Source: Rhizobium sp. P40RR-XXII
GTDB lineage: Bacteria; Pseudomonadota; Alphaproteobacteria; Rhizobiales; Rhizobiaceae
DNA: 64,000 bases
Direction of reading: 5' to 3'
NCBI RefSeq assembly: GCF_012641405.1
Contig: NZ_JABAII010000017.1
Location: 62,001 to 126,000, forward strand
Below are positions 17,396 through 29,300 of this stretch, piece after piece (positions within the stretch are counted from its first letter, which is position 1; each line of letters begins with the position of its first letter). A program made the position numbers and the translations under genes. The notes beneath the pieces were generated by a model. That model had not been told where the DNA came from. It was given only the letters and a program-made list of their open reading frames with translations, and made no database searches.

Positions 17396-20300
17396 ATGGA
17401 CGACTTGAACCTTTCGACCGTAGACCACGAAACTGCTTCGCACGATTTCGCGTCAAGCGGCCGGGACTCTGGCGTCGCAACCGATATCAGCGCCGATCAT
17501 CTGCTGCCATTGTCGCAGAATGGTGATGTCGCCGCATTCGAGGTAGCACAAGCCGAGGAGCAGCAGGCGAATGGTAAGACGGCACGCCTGGCCGCCAACG
17601 AGCCACAGGACAACGGCGCTCGTCAGCCGATCCAGATCGTGCCCGACAATGGAAATGTCGTCCATCTGCCGCCGAACACATCCATCGACGACATCCACGT
17701 CGAGGGACATAATCTGGTTCTCATCCAGGCCGACGGTACGCGCATTGTCATTATCAATGGGGCGCTGCACGTTCCAACCTTCCTCATCGGTGAAGTCACG
17801 CTGCCGCAGCAGGCCGTCGTCGCCGCGCTGCAGCAGCAGGGCATTAACGTCGCCGAAGGCCCCGATGGTTCGGTTCACGCCGGCAATAGCACCAATTCTG
17901 GCCACCAGTTCACGGATAGCCAGGCTGGCAATGCCCGCACGCCCCTCAATCTGCTTGGGCTTCTCGGTCCTGGCGACATTATCGGCGGCGGTAATGGCGG
18001 CAATCTGACTGGCACCCAGACCCACGTTCCCTTTATCAATCAGCAGGCGACCGAAACCGCTTCGCTGCTCGAAGGCGCCAGCAGCACCGGCGCCTTCCTC
18101 ACGGCAAGCAGCACCGGCCGCTTCGGCTTCGGCGGCGTGAATGCCGCGATTACCACCGTCACGCTGGTCGGCGAGGCGGAAATCACCGGCAGCGGCGCAC
18201 AGCAGCTTGCAGGTCTAACTTCGGGCGGCGTTCCCGTTGTCGTCACCCAAAATGGGCAGACCGTCACCGGCGTCGCCAATGGCGTTACGGTCTTCACGCT
18301 GGTATTCAACGCTTCGACGGGCGACTACACCTTCACTCAGCTCGCTGCCCTGGACCATCCCCGCGGCGCCAATGCGTCCAGCGATGTGCTTCAGCTTCAA
18401 TTCCGGTACACGGTCTCAGACACGAGCGGTCATACGGTTGCGTCCATCGCGCATGTCGACATCACAGACAGCGTACCGGTTGCGGCCACGGGGACCGCGG
18501 GTTCGGTCACTGAGGCGGCGCTGGCTGCCGGCAACGGAGCCCTAAGCCATGATACAGGCGCTGCGACGGCCAACGGCTCGCTTAACATCTCCTGGGGTGC
18601 TGACAGCGCCAATACCGATCAGGGTGGCCTCGGCGATCGCTCGGTTGCCTTCACCAGTGCTGCCGTCACCGCGCAGGGCGAGGACAGCGAAGCACTGAGC
18701 TCGCATGGTCTTGCCGTTCATACCGCGCTTTTGGCTGACGGCACGCTGGTGGGTTACACCGGCGAGACCGCGCCGACAGCGACGTCCGCAACCAACGTCG
18801 TCTTTTATGCGACGCTCTCCGACAGCGATAATGGTCACTATAATTTCACGCTGGTTCAGTCGCTCGACGACGCCAAGGGTTCGGATGCCGTCACGCTGAC
18901 CTTCGGCTACACGGCCAAGGATTCCGATGGCGACACGGCCGCAAATACCTTCTCCGTCACCATCGCCGACGACAAACCTATCGTCGCGACCGGCGATGTG
19001 GGCTCCGTCACCGAAGGCGCGCTTACCGGCGGCAACGAGAATCCGCATGTCGCAAGCGACGCAATCGCTACCGGCTCACTCAATATCTCCTGGGGCGCTG
19101 ACAGCGCCAACACCGATCAGGGTGGCAACGGCGATCGCTCGGTTGCCTTCACCAGTGCTGCCGTCACGGCGCAGGGCGAAGATGGCGACGCCCTGAGCTC
19201 GCATGGTCTTGTGGTTCACACCGCGCTTTTGGCTGACGGCACGCTGGTGGGTTACACCGGCGAGACCGCGCCGACAGCGACGTCCGCAACCAACGTCGTC
19301 TTCTATGCGACGCTCTCCGACAGCGATAACGGCCATTATAATTTCACGCTGGTCCAGTCGCTCGACGATGCCAAGGGTTCGGACGCCATCACGCTGACCT
19401 TCGGCTACACGGCCAAGGATTCCGATGGCGACACGGCCGCAAACACCTTCTCCGTCACCATCGCCGACGACAAGCCAGTCGCCAACGATGTCACCGTCGA
19501 CACAGGCAGCCTTTACGACACGACGCCGGCCGAGCAAATGCCGCTCCGTCCACTCAGTGAGTTGAGCGAAGGGGCAAAGCCGGAGGGTGCCACCGACTCC
19601 GTCAGCGGCGGATCGGGAAGCCTGTTTACGGCCGGTGCTGATGGCTTCCAGCAGGTTACCTTCACGGATCCGGCCGGCCTTAAGGGCATCTACATCGATG
19701 CCAATGGTGTCGCTCACAAGGAAGGCCTTTCCTATGGCACCACGACGGACACTCAAGGCAACACGATCTACGCTGCAACCGGCAAGGATTCCGGCCAGGT
19801 CATCTTCACGCTCACCGTCCATGCCGACGGCAGCTACACCTATGTGCAGTCGGGCGCGTTCGCCGATGCCAGAGGTTCTGACAACGAGAGTTTCAAGATC
19901 TCCTTTGACGTCACCGATGGTGACGGCGACAAGGCAACGGGCTCGCTGACCCTCAACGTCGCCGACAGCCTGCCGGTCGCCAATCATGTGACGGCCGACT
20001 CGGGCAGCCTCCACGACACCCTATCGACCTCCTCAGGGACGGATCTGCCTCCCGTACCATTGCCCCTAGAGAGGTCGAGCGAAGGCTCGACGCCGTCGGA
20101 TGACGCCAAGGCTAACTCCGACACCGTCAGCGGCGCATCAGGCAGTCTGTTCACGACCGGAGCCGACGGCTTCGCGCGGCTGACCTTCACCAATCCAACC
20201 GGTCTGAAAGCCATCAATATTGATGAAAACGGTGTCGCACATACGGAAGGGTTGCATTACAGCACCTTGAGGGACGACGCCGGCAACACGATCTACACTG

Positions 20301-23300
20301 CGACCGGCAAGGATTCCGGCCACGTCATCTTCACGCTGACCGTCCATGCCGACGGCAGCTACACCTATGTGCAGTCGGGCGCCTTTGCCGATGCCAAGGG
20401 GTCTGACAACGAAAACGTCGAGATCGACTTCGAAGTCACCGATGGTGACGGCGACAAGGCAACGGGCTCACTGACCCTCAACGTCGCCGACAGCCTCCCG
20501 GCGGCCCACGCCGTCACGGCTGATCATCTCGTCAACGACGATATGGCCCCGGGTGGCAATGCCGACACGACCGATGAATATAAAAGCGTGAGCGGCAACG
20601 TTGGCAGCCTGTTCGACATGGGCGCTGATGGATTTAAGAGTGTCACCATCGCCCATTCGGATCTGCCGAAGCTGACCACGATCTATACCGACGCGAATGG
20701 CGTCGCGCATCAGGAAGCGGTGTCTTGGAGCAAAGCCCAGGCTGGCGATGGCAGCACGACCTGGATCGCCAGCAGCGAGCATAATCAGACCGTTGCGACA
20801 TTGGCTATTCATGCCGATGGCTCCTACACGTTCTCGACGGGTGCGCCGCTCGTCCATCCGACGTCGCAAGCCGCCGAAGAGACCCTTTCCCTGACATTCA
20901 ATTTCACCGTCACCGATGGTGATGGCGACAAAACAACGGGCTCGCTCACGGTCGGCGTCAAGGACGATGTGCCGATTGCTCACACGGTCGACAATAATAT
21001 CTCACCGCTCAACGACGATGCGCAAGCTGGTGGAAATCTGGACGCCAACGACGCCAATGTGCACAGCGTCTCTGGCGCCGCCGGTACCCTGTTCGGCACT
21101 GGCGCCGACGGCTTTGCAAGTGTCGCGATCGATCCGTCCAGCCTGCCGGCTTTGAAGACGGTCTATGTCGATGCCGGTGGTTTCGCGCAACAAGAAGATG
21201 TTACCTGGGGCAAGCCGACGATTTCCGGCGGAGCGACGAGCTGGGTTGCCTATAGCGCCAATCATGAGACTGTCGCCACGCTGACGATTAACGCAGACGG
21301 CTCTTACACCTTCAGCACCAGTGCACCGCTCGTTCATCCGACCTCCGGATCGACGGAGGAAAGCCTTCCGCTGACCTTCACCTTCACGGTGACCGACGGC
21401 GACAACGATACGTCGAGCGGCTCGCTGACCCTGCATGTTACGGATGACGTGCCGTTGGCAAATTCGGTCACTGTTACCAGCCTGACGCTGAACGACGACG
21501 CGCTGAAGGGCGGAAATCCTGACACGATCGGCGTAACGGATACCGATACTGTCAGTGGCGCGAGCGGCGCGCTCTTCACGGGTGGCGCGGATGGAGTTCA
21601 TCAGGTAACGCTCGGAGCGACGACCGATTTCAGCGCCATCTATACCGGCAAGGACGGCTTTGGCCATGTCGAGTCGGTCGTCTGGGGCAGCCCAACCACG
21701 ACGACAGATGGCGAAACGATTTGGATCGCGACCGGCAAGGACAGCGGCCAGACGGTCGCGACACTGACGATCGGCACGGACGGTTCCTATAGCTTCGTGC
21801 TAAGCGCACCGGTCGCACATGCAGCAAACCCGACCGCGGAAAATACACAGGATCTGACGTTCAACTTCACTGTCACCGACGGTGACAGCGATACGGCCAG
21901 TGGCTCGCTGACGGTCACCGTCAAGGACGATACACCAGTCGCCCATAAGATCGATGTCACCTCGGCGCCGCTCAACGACGACGCGCAGGCCCATGGCAAT
22001 CCGGATGGATCCGCCGATGCAAAGACAGTCAATGGTGATGCGCAGGTTCTGTTCTCCGCTGGCGCCGATGGTCTCAAGAGCGTGTCGATGGACAGCCTGC
22101 CGACGCTAAAGGCGATCTACCTCGACGGCCACGGCGTCGGTCATCAGGAGGCCGTCAGCTGGACGTCGTCTGCGACGAACGGCGTGACAACCTGGACAGC
22201 AACCGGGATCTCGAGCCATACCGCCGTTGCGATCCTGACGATCGGCTCTGATGGGTCCTATAGCTTCACCGCGAATGCACCGCTCGTTCATGCGACGTCG
22301 TCGACCACCGAAGACAGCCTGACATTGAATTTCGGCTTCACCGTCACGGATGGCGACGGCGATACGGCGAAGGGCTCGCTGGCAATCGCCATCACCGACG
22401 ACGTGCCCGTCGCCACGGGCACGATCATTACGGTGAGCGCCGACGAGGGCGACATCTACAATCTCCTGTCACACGGCAATAGCCCGCTGGATGGCACGCA
22501 TGACGGATCGTCCTCGCAGCCGGCTCTGTTCGGTCTCGGCTTTGCAGCGACGGTATCCGGCTCGGTTGCTTCCGTCGTGTCTTTTGGTGCCGACGGCGCA
22601 GCGGCAGGCGGTGGCTTCAGCTTCACCACCAATGCGGCGTCGACCTTGGCCGCTCTACATCTGACCTCCGGTGGAGAGGCGCTCTCCTATGCCGTCGTCA
22701 ACAACACGATCATCGGCTATGTCGATAATGACCACCACAGTGGTTACAACCCGCTTCTCGACCGTCCTGTCCTGTCGCTGACGCTTTCCGGCGACGGCAC
22801 CTTCACTTTCCAGCAGCACGATCAGCTCGACAACGTCGCTGGTCCTGGCAACGACCTGCGCTCGGGCAACGGCTCGATTTCGGCCATCGACTTCGGTTCC
22901 GTCATTCAAGTGACCGACGGCGACGGCGACAGAGTGACACTGACCGGCGCATTGAAAGTCACGATCGTCGACGACATGCCGAAGGTTGATCTTGCTCTCA
23001 CGGGCTCGATCACGGTCGACGAGAGCGGTAGCGGTGACAACGACGTCAGAGCCGGCAATTCGGTCACGAGCCTGTTTGCCGGCATTACCGGCGGCAACGA
23101 TCCCCATATGCCAACGGTCTATGCTCAGCACAACGTCGTCTCAGCGTCGGTCTCGATAGGTGCCGACGATGCGACGGGTAGGACGAGCAGCCTGACGCTT
23201 CATATCGACAATGCCGACTCCGGTCTGACCACGACCGCTGGTCAGGCGATCACGCTGTCGCAACTCGCCGACGGCACGGTTGTCGGCAAGATCGCCGATG

Positions 23301-26300
23301 GCGAGATCGCCTTTGCGATCCGCCTCGACAACAACGGCAAGGTCAGCATCGCCCAGTACATGTCGCTCGCCAATCCGAATACGTCGAAGGCGGAGGGCGA
23401 TACGGTCGATCTCACCGGCAAGCTCTCGGCGGTGCTGAGCGCGACCGATAGCGACGGCGACACCGTGGCCAAGTCCGTTTCCATCGGCAGTAGCATTCGC
23501 TTCGATGATGACGGACCGTCGATCGGTGGTGCCGTCTCGACGAAGACGCTTGCCGAGCATGATCTTGTGACGAATTCCGGTTCGCTGTCGCCTTCAGGTA
23601 TCAGCACTGGCGCGGTCGCGCTCAATCTCGGCTTCGGCGCCGACGGGCCGGCCGCCCATGCTGCCACCTTCGCAGCCCATTCGAACGGCAGCTATTTCAC
23701 TGCAAGCGACGGCAATAATCAGACGCTTGATGCAACCAAGCTCAGCTCTGGCGGCCACGCGCTGTCCTATTTGCTCAGCGGTGACGGCACGACGCTCATC
23801 GCCTACACCGGCAGCAATGCCACCGACCAGGCGAGCTGGGTCTTCAAGGTTGTTTTGTCCCAGGACGGCGCCCACACCAACGGCGCCTACAACTTCACGC
23901 TTTACAAGGCGTTCGACGACGTCAACGGTCAAACCAATCTCTCGGATATCAAGCTCACCTTCCAGGTTGCTGGCCATGATGGCGACGGCGACACGACGAA
24001 TGGCATACAGAGCTTCACCGTCGACGTCGTCGATGACGTGCCGACATTGGTTGATCACGCCACGGTCTCGGCGACGGTCTCGGAAACGGCGATCAATGCC
24101 CCGGTGGTGTCGACGACATCCTACGTGGTCGACTTCGACACCGTGACCCCTGCGTCTGCCAAATTGACAGTCAGCGAAGGCAGCGTCAGCGACGGCCAGG
24201 TGGGCTCGTCTTCCAAGGGTGGCGAGGTCGTGCTCGTATCCAATACGGGAACGACCTTTGTCCTCACCCAGATGGATATAGGTGTATTTGACCACAAAGG
24301 CGCGTCGTCCAAGACTGTCACGATCATCGGCACCGATGCCCAGGGCCATACCTATTCGGTGACAACCACCGGTACGACCTTCTCGGCCGCTGGCACGGCA
24401 CTCGAAGGCAAACAACTGACGTCGCTCGAAATCGATCCGCACGACAACTCGCTGACAATCACTGTCGACAACATCCATGTCACCGATACGACGACGACGC
24501 CCACCCATGATCCTGCGCGGACGACGATCGATCTGACCTCGCTCGTCCACGCCGGTGCGGACAGCCCGCTGACCTGGTCGGTGAACCCGGTGGCCGCCGG
24601 TACCTCCTCCGGCAATCTGACAGGCGGTACCGGATTGACCTACAATGGCGCTGTCATCACGCTCGCCAGTACCGATGGGCACACGATCACCGGCTCGGCG
24701 GGAGGCGTCACGGTCTTCACTTTGACCGTCGACCCCACGAGCGGTCACGCCACATTCGACCTTTACCATCCGGTCGATGGCGGCAATGCCCTGCCGCTCG
24801 ACTTTTCCAAATTACTGACGGCGACGGATTTCGACGGCGATCCCGTAACCCTCGGCACCGGCTCTGTCACCATTGTCGTGCAGTCGGCCACGGACCACCT
24901 TCCGACAATTTCTTCGGTCGGGCTGGTGTCAAGCGTTAGCGAAAGCGGCTTGCCGGGCGGAACCGGGGTGGATGGCGTCGCCAATGTCCATTCGGGCAGC
25001 ATCGCAATTTCGGCGGGCGATACGCCTTCGACCGTGACGATCGACGGTCATACTTTCAGCGTCGGTGCCGCAATCGCCAACGGCGATACCAATGCCACCA
25101 TTCAAGGCAGCTACGGCACGCTGCAGATCCTCAGCGTCACCGCGACGGCCATCGACTACAGCTATAAGCTGACCGCCGCCACCAGTGGAACGGGCAACCA
25201 TGACGCCTTCTCCGTCAAAGTGAGCGATGCGCCGATTGACGGTGAAAGCCAGACTGCCACTCTCACCTTCAATATCACCGACGACAAGCCGATCGCACAC
25301 ACCGCTTGGCTCGGATCGATGTATGAGAATGATAGCAGCGCAACCTTCACGCTGGCTTCCGGAACCATCGCTTTCGGCGCCGACGGAGCGGCTCAGAGCG
25401 GGGCGATCCATGTCGACAGCGTCAGCGCCAGCGGAGATATCGCCGGATCGACGCTGAGCACCTCCATGGTCACGATCGATGGCGGTCACGTCACTGTCAC
25501 GCCGGGTAGTGCACTCGATGCTCTGCCCCTCGGTCACTCATCGACCCTCTCGATCGGTTACACGGTCACCGACGGCGATGGCAGCAAAAACAGCGGTACT
25601 TTCACTATCAGGGTCGACGGCGTCAACCACGCGCCGACCACGGCGGACGGGAGCTTCTCCACTGGCGAACATGCGGATTATTCTTTCTCGTCGAAGGATT
25701 TCGCCTTCGGCGATAGCATCGACGGCAATACGCTGAATTCCGTCACCATCACAAGCCTGCCGAGTGGTGGGACGCTTTATCTGGACGGAACAGCCGTCAC
25801 GGCTGGCCAGCAGATCGCCGCGGGCGCGCTTTCAATGCTTCATTTCACGCCATCGCCGGAGTTTGCTGGCGCGACCGAAACCGAGACCTTCGGCTTCACG
25901 GTGCAGGATAATGGCGGCACGGCCAATGGCGGCGCCGACACGTCGACCGTCCATACGATGACGATCAACGTGACGGCCGTTGACGACGGTGCGGCTACGG
26001 TATCGCTCGCCGACCAGACGACGCATACAGGCAATGTGGTTGTCGTCGGCGACACGTTGAACGCGGTGATGGCCACAGACGACCCCGATCACGGGCAATC
26101 CGGCTTGACCTATGCATGGAGCTGGGCGGACGATAACGCGCACACGGTTCTCGGAACCGCGGCATCCTACACGGTGACGAGTGCCGACGTCGGCCGTTCG
26201 TTGGTCTTGACGGTGAGCTATACGGACGGTCAGGGCTTCAGCGATGTCGCGACGCAGGCGACGTCCACTGTCATCGCGCCGACAGTCTTCGCGCCGACAG

Positions 26301-29300
26301 TCGATACAACGCCGCTGTCGGAGGCACATCTTTCGGGCGGCTCCGATCCGCAGCCCTCCGAACTGACGGCCACGGGTAGCATTGCCCTCGGCACCCTGGA
26401 TAATCCGCATATCACCAGCGTCATGGGTGCCAATGGCTCGGCGGTAAGCGTCGATCAAACCGCTCCCGATAGCCAGACGACGGTGATCCATGGCTCCTAC
26501 GGCGATCTCGTAATCGACGCGAACGGTGCATATACCTACACACTGACGCATCCGGGCTCGAGCCCATCGGGAGATACGGATCAGTTCAGCTATACCGTGA
26601 CGGATATGAACGGCAAAACGGCTCAGGAGACCCTGACGTTCAATATCGCCGACGACGCGCCGACGCTGACCGGCACGGGAATTTCCGCAACGGTTTCCGA
26701 CGATGGCGTGGTAACGGCCGCCGATCATTCGGCAACGACGACGGCGGAACTGATTTCGCTTGTTAACTCCGGTGCCGACAGCCCGTTGACGTGGTCGGCG
26801 AACGCCGTTGCAGCCGGTACCTCTTCCGGTACCCTGACAGGTGGCACGGAGTTGGCCTACAACGGTGCCCCTATCTCACTTGCCAGCACGGATGGGCACA
26901 CGATCATCGGCTCGGCCGGAGGCGTCACGATCTTCACGTTGACGGTCGACACCAGCGGTCATGCCACGTTCGTGCTTGACCAGACGCTCGACGGCGCCAA
27001 GGATCAGACGCTCGATTTCTCGCACTATGTGAAGGCCACGGATTCTGACGGTGACGCTGTGACGTTGGGCACAGGCGCCTTCACCATCGCCGTGGATCAC
27101 GTCAATCATCCTGCCGCTATCGGCGGGACCGACAGCGGCGGCATCACAGAAGATCTGAATGTCTCTGGCGACGGCTATCTGCAGGCAAGCGGCACGTTGA
27201 TCATCAACGACGCGGATCGGGGCGAAGGCAAAATCCAGGCGGCGACCATAAACGCCGATGCCACGCATCTTGGTACCCTGACGATCGGCGAGGACGGTAG
27301 CTGGACCTACAAGGTCGATAACAGCCTGTCAGCCGTGCAGAATATGGGTGTGAACCAGAGCACGACCGACACGTTCACCATTTCCTCGATCGACGGAACG
27401 ACGCATGACATCGTGGTTACGATCAACGGCACGAACGACGCGCCGACGATCTCGATCGCCAGCGGCGACAGCGCCAGCGGGGCCGTGACCGAGGCCGGCA
27501 TTGGCATTGCTGACGACAGCGGCCACAACGCGATCTCCGGCCATCTGAGCGGGGCGGATATCGACAGCCCGACGCTGACGTGGTCGGTGGTTGCGAGCGG
27601 CAGCCAGACCGCCAACGGGAGTGAGTCTGTCACCGGCACTTACGGCACACTGAGCGTCAATGCGAACGGCACCTGGAGCTATGTCCTGGATCAGTCGAAG
27701 GCCGATCCGCTGACGGCTTCGGATCATCCGCAAGAGAGCTTCACGGTTCAGTTGAGCGACGGCCAGGGCGGCATCACGACGCAGACCGTCGTGGTGATGG
27801 TCAACGGCACGAATGATGCACCGACGATCTCGATCGCCAGCGGCGATAGCGCTAGCGGCGCCGTAACCGAGGCCGGCATTGGCATTGCTGACGACAGCGG
27901 CCACAACACGGCTTCCGGCCATCTGACTGGTGCGGACGTCGACAGCTCGCAGTTGACGTGGTCGTTGGTTGCGACCGGCAGCCAGACCGCCAACGGGAGT
28001 CAGTCTGTCACCGGAACTTACGGCACATTGAACGTCAATGCGAACGGCACCTGGAGCTATGCCCTGGATCAGTCGAAGGCCGATCCGCTAACGGCTTCGG
28101 ATCACCCGAAGGAAAGCTTTACGGTTCAGGTGAGCGACGGCCAGGGCGCTGTCACGACGCAGACCGTCGTGGTGACCGTCAATGGTACCAACGACGCGGC
28201 CGCGCTCTCGGGCTCGGCGACCGGTTCGGTCACCGAGGATGGCCAGTTGACGGCGAGCGGGGCGCTCACAGTTGCCGACGTCGACAATGGCGAGAACCAT
28301 TTCCAAACGCCGACATCGCTGAGCGGCACCTACGGCACGTTCACCTTCAATGCAACGACTGGTGTATGGGGCTACGCCCTCAACAACGCGGCCTCGAATG
28401 TTCAGGCATTGATCGGGGGGCAGACGGCTGTCGATAAGCTGACTGTAACATCCGCAGACGGAACGGCTTCACAGGATATCGTAGTGACCGTCCACGGCAC
28501 CAACGAGGCGGTATTGGCGCCGAGTATCAGCCGTGTCGCCGACAATGTCGGATCGAGCCAAGGCAACCTCGCTGACGGCGCCGTGACCGACGATACCAAT
28601 TTGGGGATCCGCGTGAGCTTGAGCGGAACCGGTGCTGTCAGCGGTGATACAGTGCAGCTCTATAACGGCACGACGCCGCTTGGCGCGGCGGTCACGCTGA
28701 CGGCAACCGCCATCAGCAACGGGTACGTCGATATTACCACGCCGACGCTGACGAATGGATCGACTTATAACTTCCGGGCCTCGCTCACGGATGCGGGCAC
28801 TACCAGCCCGCTGTCGACGAGCGGCGTCTATGATATCAAAATCGATACGACGGCGCCGACAGTCGCCATAACGCAAAGCACCGCGGGCGGAAAGAACGTC
28901 CTGACCTTCATCTTCAGTGAGGCGGTAACCGGGTTTGACGTTTCAGACATCGTGGGCAGCGGCAACTATACGCTCTCCAACTTCAAACATGTCGGCGTGA
29001 ACGGTTTCGGGCAGGACATCTACACGGTGAATTACACCGCCGGCAACAACGGTTGGAAGTCTGTGGCTGTTGCAGGAAATAGCTATACGGATCTGGCGGG
29101 CAATTTCGGAACGGACGGCTCCTTAGCGGATTTCAAGCCGGCCGGCACCTCGGGCGAGGCCATCAATCTCGCGCTCTTGGATCCTTCCCACCACGTCGGT
29201 GCGGTCACGTTGAGCGTTGCAGGCCTTCCCGCCGGCTGGGTGCTCAGTGAAGGCATCCACAACGCCGATGGTACCTGGTCCGTGGTGACAAATGATCCGT

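Noticed and set aside
17396..17935. Canonical LapG cleavage motif (TAAG-type) in the adhesin N-terminus
   Set aside because: Not present in residues 1-180; only SQAG at 175-178 is loosely similar, so no site is annotated.
23594..24769. 391-codon minus-strand frame, and similar long antisense frames at 19076-20014 and 25832-26728
   Set aside because: They mirror the codon pattern of the repeat adhesin; Arg/Val/Gly-rich low-information peptides without ribosome sites.
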